Origin: Burkholderia guangdongensis
GTDB lineage: Bacteria > Pseudomonadota > Gammaproteobacteria > Burkholderiales > Burkholderiaceae
Assembly: GCF_013403875.1 (NCBI RefSeq)
Contig: NZ_JACBNX010000004.1
Coordinates: 1-64,000, forward strand
DNA: 64,000 nucleotides
Direction: 5' to 3'
Shown here: piece after piece, positions 55,893-64,000 of the stretch
Layout of the letters: each line of letters begins with the position of its first letter
How positions within the stretch are numbered: position 1 is the first letter of the stretch
The notes under the pieces: generated by a model
What the model was told of the DNA's origin: nothing
The model's input: the letters and a program-made list of their open reading frames with translations, nothing else
The model's database searches: none
Translations under genes and position numbers: made by a program

Positions 55893-57530
55893 ATGATTCG
55901 CAGAACCTTCCTGTCGCGCGCCGTCGGCGTTGCCGTTGCGTCGCTGTTCGCGCGCGGCGCATGGGCCCAGCACGCGGACCACGCCGGCATGGGCGGCATG
56001 AGTGACATGGACGGCATGGGCGGCATGGGCGGCATGGGTGATATGGAAATGGACGACATGCCCGGCATGTCGATGCACGCTCGCCACGCGCAGGCGGCGC
56101 CTGCGGCGCCGGCCTCGCTCGCGGCGCCCGATGCGCTGCCGGCGGGCGCGCCGCTGCCGGCGCTGCGCACGCTCGCCGACGAGAGCCGCGAGCCGGGCAC
56201 GTTTCGCGCGACGCTCGTCGCGCAGCCGGTCGCTCGCGCGATACTGCCGGGTGCGCGGCCGACGACGTTCTGGCAGTTCGGGGCGGGCACGCAGGGCCCG
56301 GTGGTCGGCCCGCTGATCGACGTGCACGAGGGCGACACGGTCGAGATTCGCTTCGTGAACCGGCTGCCGCAGCCGTCGACGATTCACTGGCACGGGCTGC
56401 CGGTGCCGCCGGACCAGGACGGCAACCCGTCCGATCCGGTCGCGCCGGGCGCGACGCGCGTCTACCGTTTCACGCTGCCGAAGGGCAGCGCGGGCACGTA
56501 CTGGTATCACCCGCATCCGCATGGGATGACGGCCGAGCAGGTGTTTCGCGGGCTCGCGGGGCCGTTCGTCGTGCGAGCGGCCGACGATCCGCTCGCCGGC
56601 TGGCCGGAGCGGCATCTGTTCGTGTCCGACCTGAAGCTTGCGCGCGACGGTACGATTGCGCCGAACGACATGATGGACTGGATGAACGGCCGCGAAGGGC
56701 AGTACGCGCTCGTCAACGGTGCACGCCGGCCGCGGATCGACGTCGCGGGCGACGAGCGATGGCGCGTATGGAACGCATGCAGCGCGCGCTATCTGCAGCT
56801 CGCATTCGACGACGGCCGTGCGTTCGAGCACGTCGGCAGCGACGGCGGGCTGTTCGACGTGCCGCGCGGCGTGACGTCGCTGCTGATCGCGCCGGGCGAG
56901 CGCGCGGAGCTGCTGGTGCGCGCGGGCGAGCGCGCGTCGCGCGCGGTGCTGATCGCCGCGCAATACGACCGGCGCAAGATGGCGATGTCGACGAGCGGGC
57001 ACGGCAGCCTGCCGCCGGCCCCGGCGCTGCCGCTCGCGGATCTGTCGTTCGCCGCGGCCGAGTCACGCGCGCGGCCGGCGACGCTGCGCACGGTGCCGGC
57101 GCTCGGCGAGCGGGCCGCGCAGAAGGCGGTGACGTTCGCGGAGTCGATGGACATGGCCGCGATGATGCGCGCGCCCGTACAAGGCCGCCCGGCCGGCATG
57201 CGCTTCATGATCAACGGCGAGACCTACGCGCCGCATCGCGCGACGCTGACGAGCCGCGCGGGCGACGTCGAGCGCTGGGCGATCCGCAACGATACCGACA
57301 TGGATCATCCGTTCCATCTGCATGGCACGCAGTTCCAGGTGATCGCGCGCGAGTCGGACGGTGCGCGCACGCCGGAGCCGTATCGCGCGTGGCGCGACAC
57401 GGTGAACGTGCGCAGCGGGGAAACCGTGACGATCGACACGCGGCAGCCGACGCCGGGCGAGCGCATGTTCCATTGCCATATCCTCGAGCACGAGGATATG
57501 GGGATGATGGGGACGTTGAAGGTCGTGTAA
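55893..57530 (+). CDS. Tat-exported multicopper oxidase
   Basis: A 545-residue periplasmic multicopper oxidase. The N-terminus MIRRTFLSRAVGVAVASLFA is a twin-arginine-type signal ending about AWA at 25. It is followed by a Met/Gly/Asp/His-rich patch (DHAGMGGMSDMDGMGGMGGM and on, to about 75), then cupredoxin domains with the four copper motifs: TIHWHG, WYHPHPHG, HPFHLHGTQ and HCHILEHEDMGMM. The last has the type 1 Met ligand. It is like CueO/CopA, which oxidise Cu(I) and protect from copper. The ribosome site is gagga. No copper ATPase or CueR gene is next to it. Confidence 0.92.
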   Translation: MIRRTFLSRAVGVAVASLFARGAWAQHADHAGMGGMSDMDGMGGMGGMGDMEMDDMPGMSMHARHAQAAPAAPASLAAPDALPAGAPLPALRTLADESREPGTFRATLVAQPVARAILPGARPTTFWQFGAGTQGPVVGPLIDVHEGDTVEIRFVNRLPQPSTIHWHGLPVPPDQDGNPSDPVAPGATRVYRFTLPKGSAGTYWYHPHPHGMTAEQVFRGLAGPFVVRAADDPLAGWPERHLFVSDLKLARDGTIAPNDMMDWMNGREGQYALVNGARRPRIDVAGDERWRVWNACSARYLQLAFDDGRAFEHVGSDGGLFDVPRGVTSLLIAPGERAELLVRAGERASRAVLIAAQYDRRKMAMSTSGHGSLPPAPALPLADLSFAAAESRARPATLRTVPALGERAAQKAVTFAESMDMAAMMRAPVQGRPAGMRFMINGETYAPHRATLTSRAGDVERWAIRNDTDMDHPFHLHGTQFQVIARESDGARTPEPYRAWRDTVNVRSGETVTIDTRQPTPGERMFHCHILEHEDMGMMGTLKVV

Positions 57531-57584
57531 TGCGCACGTAATGCACACGTCAAGCGCACGTCAAGCACGCGTAAATCACACGTA
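57530..57584. repeat. Five 11-bp tandem repeats after the multicopper oxidase
   Basis: Units atgcgcacgta, atgcacacgtc, aagcgcacgtc, aagcacgcgta and aatcacacgta follow each other exactly, beginning at the last base of the gene's stop codon. They differ at one to three positions. Confidence 0.7.
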
Positions 57585-57693
57585 AAGCGCGACGCGCGGC
57601 GATTATGCAATGCAGGCGAAACAGTGTGTCGCGCGCGTCGCGATAATCCATTCAGCGGTACAAAAAAGACGGCGGCACAAAAGACGGCGGCAC

Positions 57694-57725
57694 AAAAAAA
57701 GAAACCCGGCGCTTCGCCGGGTTTC
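57694..57725 (-). terminator. Terminator of the cold-shock gene
   Basis: Perfect 11-base arms gaaacccggcg (57701-57711) and cgccgggtttc (57715-57725), three-base loop, T run on the minus strand. A 15-bp aaaagacggcggcac duplication lies just beyond. Confidence 0.85.
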
Positions 57726-57746
57726 CTCACTCGAAATCCGATGCCC

Positions 57747-57950
57747 TCAGGCGGCCTGGATGTTCGACGCTTGTTTGCCCTTCGGGCCTTGGACGACCTC
57801 GAAGCTCACTTTCTGGCCTTCCTTCAGGGTTTTGAAGCCCTGCATGTTGATGGCCGAGAAGTGTGCGAACAGATCCTCACCGCCCTCGTCGGGGGTGATG
57901 AAACCGAAGCCCTTCGCGTCGTTGAACCACTTGACAATACCTGTTGCCAT
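57747..57950 (-). CDS. cspA: Cold-shock protein CspA family
   Basis: A 67-residue single OB-fold RNA chaperone. [20 protein letters not shown] includes RNP1 (KGFGFI), DLFAHFSAI is RNP2, then [20 protein letters not shown]. The start at MATGIV is set by conservation; in-frame sequence upstream is part of the leader. The promoter is 150 bases upstream, so the mRNA has a long structured leader like those of cold-inducible csp mRNAs. Next to clpS in the usual Burkholderia/beta order. Confidence 0.95.
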   Translation of the reverse strand: MATGIVKWFNDAKGFGFITPDEGGEDLFAHFSAINMQGFKTLKEGQKVSFEVVQGPKGKQASNIQAA

Positions 57951-58060
57951 ACCTACTTCCCCTGTCACACAGTCGCTACTTACCACGAGCACGCTCGAAA
58001 AGCTAAACGACCGGAAAATACAGCCGTTCCCCCCTCACAAGCTCACCACGGCCCCTTTTT

Positions 58061-58079
58061 ATTTGCCTTTACGGCAAAT
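58061..58079 (-). promoter_or_regulatory. Hairpin in the cspA leader
   Basis: atttgcc (58061-58067) and ggcaaat (58073-58079) form a seven-base stem with a five-base loop in the RNA of the minus strand, near the 5' end. It may act in cold regulation. Confidence 0.5.
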
Positions 58080-58098
58080 TGAAAAAAGTGCCAGCTTG

Positions 58099-58127
58099 AT
58101 TGTTGGCGCTCTTTATTTGAGTGTCAA
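58099..58127 (-). promoter_or_regulatory. Sigma-70 promoter of cspA
   Basis: On the minus strand TTGACA (58127-58122), 17-base spacer, AACAAT (58104-58099). The start near 58092 would leave a leader of about 140 bases. Confidence 0.7.
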
Positions 58128-58449
58128 GAAAATTTTTGGGCGTATCGGAGGGCGTTGTAAAGAACCCATTTTCAGGGTTTTTCCGGCTTTGCTTTGCGTG
58201 GCCGTCACAAGCGCGACGTCTTGAAAAGAAGCATAATCGACGCACATACCAGGCTCGAGTGACACGCGTTCGAGCGATCCCGGCTTGTGGGATACTGGAT
58301 GCGATCGCGGCGAAACGAATCGGTTCTCGCCGCGCGCGCCAAGCGTGAAAGCCGGCACCGCAGCCGGCTTTCGCATGGCGCGAAAACGCGCAAGCGTGAT
58401 TCCGGGAAGCCGGGGAGGGCGCCGGCCGGTCGGTCGGGTTATGACAGGA

Positions 58450-58477
58450 TTGCGGGCCTGTCCGAGTTGTTTAGAAT
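58450..58477 (+). promoter_or_regulatory. Promoter of clpS-clpA
   Basis: TTGCGG (58450-58455), 16-base spacer, TAGAAT (58472-58477), then the clpS ATG six bases later. It suggests a leaderless clpS-clpA transcript. Confidence 0.55.
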
Positions 58478-58483
58478 GGGTGT

Positions 58484-58798
58484 ATGGCGATTATCCCGGA
58501 CAAGCAGGACAGCACCGTCCTGGAACGCAAGCAGCAGAAGCTGAAGCCGCCTTCGATGTACAAGGTGGTGCTGCTCAACGACGACTTCACGCCGATGGAG
58601 TTCGTCGTGATGGTCGTGCAGGAGTATTTCAAGAAGGATCGCGAAACGGCCACGCAGATCATGCTGAAGGTGCATCGCGAAGGGCGAGGGGTATGTGGGG
58701 TCTTCACGCGGGACATCGCGTCGACCAAAGTTGAGCAAGTCGTTACCCATGCGCGGCAGGCAGGGCATCCGCTGCAGTGCGTGATGGAGGAAGCATGA
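58484..58798 (+). CDS. clpS: ATP-dependent Clp protease adaptor ClpS
   Basis: Delivers N-end-rule substrates to ClpAP. The 104-residue protein has the conserved [20 protein letters not shown] block, with the substrate pocket, [19 protein letters not shown] and the [18 protein letters not shown] helix. It overlaps the clpA ATG by four bases (ATGA), with the clpA ribosome site ggagg inside its end. Translation of the two is probably coupled. Confidence 0.96.
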   Translation: MAIIPDKQDSTVLERKQQKLKPPSMYKVVLLNDDFTPMEFVVMVVQEYFKKDRETATQIMLKVHREGRGVCGVFTRDIASTKVEQVVTHARQAGHPLQCVMEEA

Positions 58799-61095
58799 TT
58801 GCCCAGGAATTGGAAGTCAGCCTGCACATGGCGTTCATGGAGGCACGTCAGGCGCGCCATGAGTTCATTACGGTAGAGCATCTGTTGCTGGCGCTGCTCG
58901 ACAATCCGACGGCGGCCGAGGTGTTGCGCGCGTGCGCGGCGAACATCGAGGACCTGCGTCAGAACCTGCGCAATTTCATCCACGACAACACGCCCACCGT
59001 TCCGGGCACCGACGACGTCGACACGCAGCCGACGCTCGGTTTCCAGCGCGTGATCCAGCGCGCGATCATGCATGTGCAGTCGACGTCGAACGGCAAGAAG
59101 GAAGTGACCGGCGCGAACGTGCTCGTCGCGATCTTCGGCGAGAAGGATTCGCACGCGGTCTACTACCTGCAGCAGCAGGGCGTGACGCGTCTCGACGTCG
59201 TCAACTTCATTTCCCACGGCATCGCGAAGACGAGCAGCGGCGAGACCGCGAAGGCGGCCGACGCGAACGCCGAGGGCGAGGACGCGAACGCGCAGAAGGA
59301 AACGCCGCTCGCGCAGTTCACGCAGAACCTGAACCAGATGGCGAAGGACGGCCGCATCGATCCGCTGATCGGCCGCGAGTCCGAAGTCGAGCGCGTCGTG
59401 CAGGTGCTGTGCCGCCGCCGCAAGAACAATCCGCTGCTCGTCGGCGAGGCCGGCGTCGGCAAGACGGCGATCGCCGAAGGCCTCGCGTATCGCATCACGC
59501 GCGGCGAAGTGCCGGACATCCTCGCGAACGCGCAGGTCTACTCGCTCGACATGGGCGCGCTGCTCGCCGGCACCAAGTATCGCGGCGATTTCGAGCAGCG
59601 CCTGAAGACCGTGCTGAAGGAGCTGAAGGAGCGTCCGCACGCGATCCTGTTCATCGACGAGATCCACACGCTGATCGGCGCGGGCGCCGCGTCGGGCGGC
59701 ACGCTCGATGCGTCGAACCTGCTGAAGCCGGCGCTGTCGTCGGGCACGCTGAAGTGCATTGGCGCGACGACGTTCACCGAATATCGCGGGATCTTCGAGA
59801 AGGATGCGGCACTTTCGCGTCGTTTCCAGAAAGTCGACGTGACCGAGCCGACCGTCGAGCAGACCATCGCGATCCTGCGCGGCCTGAAGTCGCGCTTCGA
59901 GGAGCATCACGGCGTCAAGTATTCGTCGGGTGCGCTGTCGGCGGCGGCCGAACTGTCGGCGCGCTTCATCACCGACCGTCATCTGCCGGACAAGGCGATC
60001 GACGTGATCGACGAGGCCGGCGCCGCGCAGCGGATCCTGCCGAAGTCGAAGCAGAAGAAGACGATCGGCAAGAGCGAGATCGAGGAAATCATCTCGAAGA
60101 TCGCGCGCGTGCCCCCGCAGAGCGTGTCGCAGGACGACCGCAGCAAGCTGCAGACGCTCGATCGCGATCTGAAGAGCGTCGTGTTCGGCCAGGATCCGGC
60201 GATCGACGCGCTCGCGGCGTCGATCAAGATGGCGCGCGCCGGGCTCGGCAAGACCGACAGGCCGATCGGCTCGTTCCTGTTCTCGGGCCCGACCGGCGTC
60301 GGCAAGACCGAAGTCGCGCGCCAGCTCGCGTTCACGCTCGGCATCGAGCTGATCCGCTTCGACATGTCCGAATACATGGAGCGCCATGCGGTGAGCCGGC
60401 TGATCGGCGCGCCGCCGGGCTATGTCGGGTTCGATCAGGGCGGCCTGCTGACCGAAGCCGTCACGAAGAAGCCGCATTGCGTGCTGCTGCTCGACGAGAT
60501 CGAGAAGGCGCATCCGGATATCTACAACGTGCTGCTGCAGGTGATGGATCACGGCACGCTGACGGACAATAACGGCCGCAAGGCGGACTTCCGCAACGTG
60601 ATCATCATCATGACGACGAACGCGGGTGCGGAGTCGATGCAGAAGTCGACGATCGGCTTCACGACGCGCCGCGAGACCGGCGACGAGATGGCCGACATCA
60701 AGCGGCTGTTCACGCCCGAGTTCCGCAACCGGCTCGATGCGACGATCAGCTTCCGCGCGCTCGATGAGGAAATCATCATGCGCGTGGTCGACAAGTTCCT
60801 GATCCAGCTCGAAGACCAGTTGCACGAGAAGAAGGTCGACGCGTTGTTCACCGACGCGCTGCGCAAGCATCTCGCGAAGCACGGCTTCGATCCGCTGATG
60901 GGCGCGCGCCCGATGCAGCGGCTGATCCAGGATACGATCCGCCGCGCGCTCGCCGACGAACTGCTGTTCGGCAAGCTCTTGAACGGCGGCCACGTGACGG
61001 TCGATGTCGACGAGAACGACAAGATCCAGCTGTCGTTCGACAAGCTGGCGAATCCGCCGCACAAGCCGAACGAGGAAACGGTCGAAGTCGAATGA
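58795..61095 (+). CDS. clpA: ATP-dependent Clp protease ATP-binding subunit ClpA
   Basis: AAA+ unfoldase that feeds proteins into ClpP. The 766-residue protein has an N-terminal Clp_N domain ([20 protein letters not shown]) for ClpS, an acidic linker, Walker A1 [18 protein letters not shown] (about 217), Walker A2 [16 protein letters not shown] (about 498) and an IGF-type ClpP-binding loop near TIGFTTRRE. Length is canonical. It overlaps clpS and is followed by a strong terminator. Confidence 0.97.
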   Translation: MIAQELEVSLHMAFMEARQARHEFITVEHLLLALLDNPTAAEVLRACAANIEDLRQNLRNFIHDNTPTVPGTDDVDTQPTLGFQRVIQRAIMHVQSTSNGKKEVTGANVLVAIFGEKDSHAVYYLQQQGVTRLDVVNFISHGIAKTSSGETAKAADANAEGEDANAQKETPLAQFTQNLNQMAKDGRIDPLIGRESEVERVVQVLCRRRKNNPLLVGEAGVGKTAIAEGLAYRITRGEVPDILANAQVYSLDMGALLAGTKYRGDFEQRLKTVLKELKERPHAILFIDEIHTLIGAGAASGGTLDASNLLKPALSSGTLKCIGATTFTEYRGIFEKDAALSRRFQKVDVTEPTVEQTIAILRGLKSRFEEHHGVKYSSGALSAAAELSARFITDRHLPDKAIDVIDEAGAAQRILPKSKQKKTIGKSEIEEIISKIARVPPQSVSQDDRSKLQTLDRDLKSVVFGQDPAIDALAASIKMARAGLGKTDRPIGSFLFSGPTGVGKTEVARQLAFTLGIELIRFDMSEYMERHAVSRLIGAPPGYVGFDQGGLLTEAVTKKPHCVLLLDEIEKAHPDIYNVLLQVMDHGTLTDNNGRKADFRNVIIIMTTNAGAESMQKSTIGFTTRRETGDEMADIKRLFTPEFRNRLDATISFRALDEEIIMRVVDKFLIQLEDQLHEKKVDALFTDALRKHLAKHGFDPLMGARPMQRLIQDTIRRALADELLFGKLLNGGHVTVDVDENDKIQLSFDKLANPPHKPNEETVEVE

Positions 61096-61120
61096 GCCGG
61101 CGGGTCCGGCGGCTCACCGA

Positions 61121-61155
61121 ACGGCGCGGGAAGTTTCCCGCGCCGTTTTCATTTT
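61121..61155 (+). terminator. Terminator of clpA
   Basis: Twelve-base arms acggcgcgggaa (61121-61132) and ttcccgcgccgt (61135-61146), then tttcattttc. It begins 26 bases after the clpA stop. Confidence 0.85.
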
Positions 61156-61197
61156 CGGGCGACGGCGGCGCGCCGCCGTCTGGTCAGTGACGCCCGG

Positions 61198-61644
61198 TCA
61201 GTGGCGCCCGGTGCTGCCGAAGCCGCCTTCGCCGCGCTCGCTCGCGCCGAATTCGTCGACGATGTTGAACCGCGCCTGCACGACCGGCACGATCACGAGC
61301 TGCGCGAGGCGCTCGAACGGGTTCAGCGTGAACGTCGTCTGGCCGCGGTTCCACGTCGAAATCATCAGCTCGCCCTGGTAGTCGGAGTCGATCAGCCCGA
61401 CCAGGTTGCCCAGCACGACGCCGTGCTTGTGGCCGAGCCCCGAGCGCGGCAGGATCAGCGCCGCGTAGCCCGGGTCGGCGACGTGGATCGCGAGGCCGGT
61501 CGGCACGAGTACCGTCGCGCCCGGCTCGAGCGTGATCGGCGCGTCGATGCACGCGCGCAGGTCGAGGCCGGCGCTGCCGGGCGTCGCGTACTTCGGCAGG
61601 TAGTCGCGCATCCGCGCGTCGAGAATCTTCAGGTCGAGGTTCAT
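61198..61644 (-). CDS. dut: dUTP diphosphatase
   Basis: Hydrolyses dUTP to dUMP, keeping uracil out of DNA and supplying thymidylate synthesis. The 148-residue trimeric-type enzyme carries the five motifs: [47 protein letters not shown] and the C-terminal [11 protein letters not shown] that closes the site. The start ATG lies 14 bases after the coaBC stop, so dut is the last gene of the ileS-lspA-coaBC-dut cluster. Confidence 0.97.
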   Translation of the reverse strand: MNLDLKILDARMRDYLPKYATPGSAGLDLRACIDAPITLEPGATVLVPTGLAIHVADPGYAALILPRSGLGHKHGVVLGNLVGLIDSDYQGELMISTWNRGQTTFTLNPFERLAQLVIVPVVQARFNIVDEFGASERGEGGFGSTGRH

Positions 61645-61658
61645 GCGGCAGTATGAGG

Positions 61659-62870
61659 TCAGATGAGGCGGGTGTCCGGCACGCGCTTCGCGATCTCGTC
61701 GATCAGCGTGTGCGCGAGCAGATCCTTGTTCGCGCGCGGCAGGCGCGTGATGCCGGACGCTTCGAACAGCACGACTTCGTTGTCGTCGCGGCCGAACGTC
61801 TGCGGGCCGAGGTTGCCGACGAGCAGCGGCACGTTCTTGCGGCGGCGCTTCTCGTCGCCGTGCACGTCGAGATCGCCGCTCTCGGCCGCGAACCCGACGC
61901 AGTACGGCGGATGCGGCAGCGCCGCGACCGTCGCGAGAATGTCCGGATTCTCGACGAACGCGAGCGTCGGCATCTTGCGGTCGGCGGTCTTCTTGATCTT
62001 GTGCTCGGCCGGCTGCGCGGCGCGCCAGTCGGCGACCGCCGCGACCGCGATGAAGATGTCCGCGTCCGGCACCGCGTGCATCACCGCGTCGTGCATCTGC
62101 TGCGCGGTCTGCACGTCCTCGCGGTACACGCCCCACGGCGTCGCCAACGCGACCGGGCCCGCGACGAGGTGCACGTCGGCGCCCGCCTGCTGCGCGGCGC
62201 GCGCGAGCGCGAAGCCCATCTTGCCGCTCGAGCGGTTCGTGATCCCGCGCACCGGGTCGAGCGGTTCGAACGTCGGGCCGGCCGTGATCAGCACGCGGCG
62301 GTGCACGAGCCGCTTCGGCTGGAAATGCGACACGATCGCTTCATAGATTGCTTCCGGTTCGAGCATCCGGCCGTCGCCGACCTCGCCGCATGCCTGCGCG
62401 CCGGAATCGGGGCCGAGCACCGCGACGCCGTCCGCGCGCAGTTGCGCGACGTTGCGCTGCGTCGCCGGGTTCTGCCACATCTGGCGGTTCATCGCGGGCA
62501 CGACGAGCAGCGGGCAGTCGCGCGCGACGCACAGCGTCGACAGCAGATCGTCCGCGAACCCGTGCGCGAGCTTCGCGAGGAAGTCGGTCGACGCGGGCGC
62601 GATCACGATCGCGTCGGCTTCGCGCGACAGGTCGATGTGCGCCATGTTGTTGTCGATGCGTGCGTCCCACTGGCTCGTGTAGACGGGCCGGCCGGACAGC
62701 GCCTGCATCGTGACGGGCGTGATGAACTGCGTGGCCGCTTCGGTCATCGCGACCTGCACGGTCGCGCCGGCTTTCGTCAGCAGGCGCGTGAGCTCGGCGA
62801 TCTTGTAGCAGGCGATGCCGCCCGTCAGGCCGAGAACCAGATGCTTTCCTGCGAGTTCTGCGTGTGCCAA
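61659..62870 (-). CDS. coaBC: Bifunctional phosphopantothenoylcysteine decarboxylase/ligase
   Basis: Two steps of coenzyme A synthesis in one protein. The 403-residue product has the flavin-dependent CoaC domain (about 1-190, [44 protein letters not shown] with the active Cys) and the CTP-dependent CoaB domain ([26 protein letters not shown] onward). The start is a TTG, seven bases after ggaga. A nearby ATG (two codons before, in another frame) gives no product that resembles CoaBC. It lies between lspA and dut in one operon. Confidence 0.94.
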   Translation of the reverse strand: MAHAELAGKHLVLGLTGGIACYKIAELTRLLTKAGATVQVAMTEAATQFITPVTMQALSGRPVYTSQWDARIDNNMAHIDLSREADAIVIAPASTDFLAKLAHGFADDLLSTLCVARDCPLLVVPAMNRQMWQNPATQRNVAQLRADGVAVLGPDSGAQACGEVGDGRMLEPEAIYEAIVSHFQPKRLVHRRVLITAGPTFEPLDPVRGITNRSSGKMGFALARAAQQAGADVHLVAGPVALATPWGVYREDVQTAQQMHDAVMHAVPDADIFIAVAAVADWRAAQPAEHKIKKTADRKMPTLAFVENPDILATVAALPHPPYCVGFAAESGDLDVHGDEKRRRKNVPLLVGNLGPQTFGRDDNEVVLFEASGITRLPRANKDLLAHTLIDEIAKRVPDTRLI

Positions 62871-62944
62871 CTCATGTCTCCGTTGGGGGCGAGCGCGTCG
62901 GCCGGCGCGCGGGCGCCGGCCGACGACGCAGAGTATGCGCTGCT

Positions 62945-63460
62945 TTAGCGCGCGCCGCGCACGCGACGCAGCTCGTCGTAGATCAGCAGCACCGCGCCGA
63001 CCGTGATCGCCGAGTCGGCGAGATTGAACGCGGGCCAGTGCCACGCGCCGACGTGGAAGTCGAGAAAGTCGATCACGTGGCCGTACATCACCCGGTCGAT
63101 CACGTTGCCGAGCGCGCCGCCGAGGATCAGCGCGAGCGCCAGGCTGAACAGGCGCTGATGGCCGTGGCGCTTCAGCAGCGCGCAGATCACGAGCGTCGCG
63201 ACGATGCCGAGCGCGGTGAACGCCCAGCGCTGCCAGCCGCTCGCGGTCGACAGGAAGCCGAACGCGGCGCCGCGGTTGTACACGAGCACGAGGCTGAAGA
63301 ACGACGTGAGCGCGTGCTGCGCGCCGTATGCGAACGTCTTCACGATCGCGATCTTCGACAGCTGATCGAACAGGATCACGATCAGCGACACGCCGAGCCA
63401 CGGCACGAGCGCGCCGCCCGTTGTGGAATTGCCGCGCGATTTCGTCATCGTTTTCGCCAT
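62945..63460 (-). CDS. lspA: Lipoprotein signal peptidase
   Basis: Type II signal peptidase that cuts the signal peptide of prolipoproteins at the lipidated Cys. The 171-residue protein has four transmembrane helices and the two catalytic Asp motifs [15 protein letters not shown] and [12 protein letters not shown]. The ATG is immediately after the ileS TAA. The second in-frame ATG, four codons on, is also possible. It is the usual ileS-lspA pair. The DNA before it has no own ribosome site apart from the end of ileS. Confidence 0.96.
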   Translation of the reverse strand: MAKTMTKSRGNSTTGGALVPWLGVSLIVILFDQLSKIAIVKTFAYGAQHALTSFFSLVLVYNRGAAFGFLSTASGWQRWAFTALGIVATLVICALLKRHGHQRLFSLALALILGGALGNVIDRVMYGHVIDFLDFHVGAWHWPAFNLADSAITVGAVLLIYDELRRVRGAR

Positions 63461-64000
63461 TTACGCTGCGCTCCGGATTTCGCCGTTGTCGAACAGGTTC
63501 GAGAAGCAGCGGCCGCAGAGCGTCGGATGCTCGGCGTGCGTGCCGACGTCCGCGCGATAGTGCCAGCAGCGCTCGCATTTCTGGTACGCCGATGCCGCGA
63601 CGTCGACGCTTTCGTCCGCGACGTCGTCGACCTTCTCGACCGTCGCGGCCGACGTGATCAGCACGAACTTCAGGTCGTCGCCGAGGCTCGCGAGCGCGTC
63701 GTAGCGCGCGTCGCTCGCGCGCACGGTCACTTCGGCCTGCAGCGACGAGCCGATCCGGTTCGCGGTGCGCGCTTCCTCGAGCGCCTTCATGATGTCGCCG
63801 CGCACCGCGCGCAGCACGGCCCACTTGGCCGTCAGCTCGGCGGCGCCGGCGATCTCCGGATACGCGTAATACGTTTCGGTGAAGATCGTGTCGCTCGCCG
63901 GCTGGAACACCTTCCACGCTTCCTCGGCCGTGAACGACAGGAACGGCGCGAGCACGCGCAGCAGGCCCTGCGTCAGGTGATGGAGCGCCGTCTGCGCGGA
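63461..64000 (-). CDS. ileS: Isoleucyl-tRNA synthetase, C-terminal part (cut by window end)
   Basis: The last 179 residues of a class I synthetase that charges tRNA-Ile. The window edge falls on a codon boundary and the frame stays open to the edge ([20 protein letters not shown]). The anticodon-binding region [15 protein letters not shown] and the C-terminal zinc finger [12 protein letters not shown]...CGRC are seen, of the eubacterial zinc-carrying type. The TAA stop touches the lspA ATG. The rest of the gene lies outside the window. Confidence 0.96.
   Translation of the reverse strand, partial: SAQTALHHLTQGLLRVLAPFLSFTAEEAWKVFQPASDTIFTETYYAYPEIAGAAELTAKWAVLRAVRGDIMKALEEARTANRIGSSLQAEVTVRASDARYDALASLGDDLKFVLITSAATVEKVDDVADESVDVAASAYQKCERCWHYRADVGTHAEHPTLCGRCFSNLFDNGEIRSAA

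Larger units (their letters stand above)
57951..58483. other. Intergenic region between cspA and clpS
   Basis: 533 bases. The first 140 form the cspA leader with hairpins; then come the cspA promoter and about 350 bases with no gene, containing short hairpin-like patches (acccattttcagggttt, and gaagccggggagggcgccggccgg) before the clpS promoter. A frame at 58285 overlaps clpS and is not believed. Confidence 0.55.

Overview
The window is a 64 kb piece of chromosome from a high-GC betaproteobacterium, almost certainly Burkholderia and most like the B. pseudomallei / B. thailandensis / B. oklahomensis group. The reasons are the strong G/C third-position codon use, which gives long meaningless ORFs on the opposite strand of most genes, and the protein sequences and local gene orders (kynB-kynA with divergent kynR, lpxK-Trm112-kdsB with adk, clpS-clpA beside a cold-shock gene, ileS-lspA-coaBC-dut). 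The species call is inference; no 16S gene or tRNA was seen.

Layout. 1-250: the end of an unidentified gene and a degraded BrnA-type antitoxin. 269-2567: tryptophan-to-anthranilate genes kynA and kynB with the Lrp-type regulator kynR. 2.5-8.8 kb: flavin reductase, chemoreceptor, msrA, a cfa/DUF72 pair and pdxH. 9-14.8 kb: tcdA, thioredoxin-TPR protein, pirin, EamA exporter, amiC-tsaE. 14.8-20.7 kb: queG, ogt-xerD, ybaK, plsY, yajQ, murB. 20.7-22.3 kb: a two-gene ArsR / SRPBCC-GST unit behind a near-perfect operator. 22.3-33.7 kb: argF, a DUF3579 gene, rpsT, murJ-sirB1, an SDR, adk, kdsB, Trm112, lpxK, xseA, sodB. 33.8-47 kb is the accessory-like part: a Ser/Gly/Thr-linker lipoprotein, Crp regulator, Mpo1-like membrane protein, methyltransferase, degenerate EAL protein, DHA2 exporter, CoA-transferase-like gene, GntR regulator, aldo/keto reductase, a giant (Ser-Gly-Thr)n repeat protein, a decayed nickel/cobalt transporter and an orphan gene behind an AT-rich promoter. 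47-64 kb: stand-alone EF-G, DUF192 protein, an Asr-like small protein, rluE, two unrelated isocitrate dehydrogenases in tandem, multicopper oxidase, cold-shock gene, clpS-clpA, then dut, coaBC, lspA and the 3' part of ileS.

Most of the window is housekeeping: envelope and peptidoglycan (murB, murJ, amiC, lspA, plsY, lpxK, kdsB), translation quality and tRNA/rRNA modification (tcdA, queG, ybaK, rluE, fusA, rpsT, ileS), nucleotide and cofactor metabolism (adk, dut, coaBC, pdxH), DNA maintenance (xerD, xseA, ogt) and oxidative-stress defence (msrA, sodB, thioredoxin).

I found no CRISPR array, prophage, insertion sequence or complete defence island. The most rewarding places are the 18-bp-period repeat gene at 43.8-45.5 kb, the catalytically dead EAL protein, the NiCoT pseudogene, the ArsR operator and its SRPBCC-GST fusion target, a 24-bp perfect palindrome upstream of icd, a clamp-binding-like motif at the front of the DUF72 protein, and several genes whose -10 box lies so close to the ATG that leaderless mRNAs are likely.
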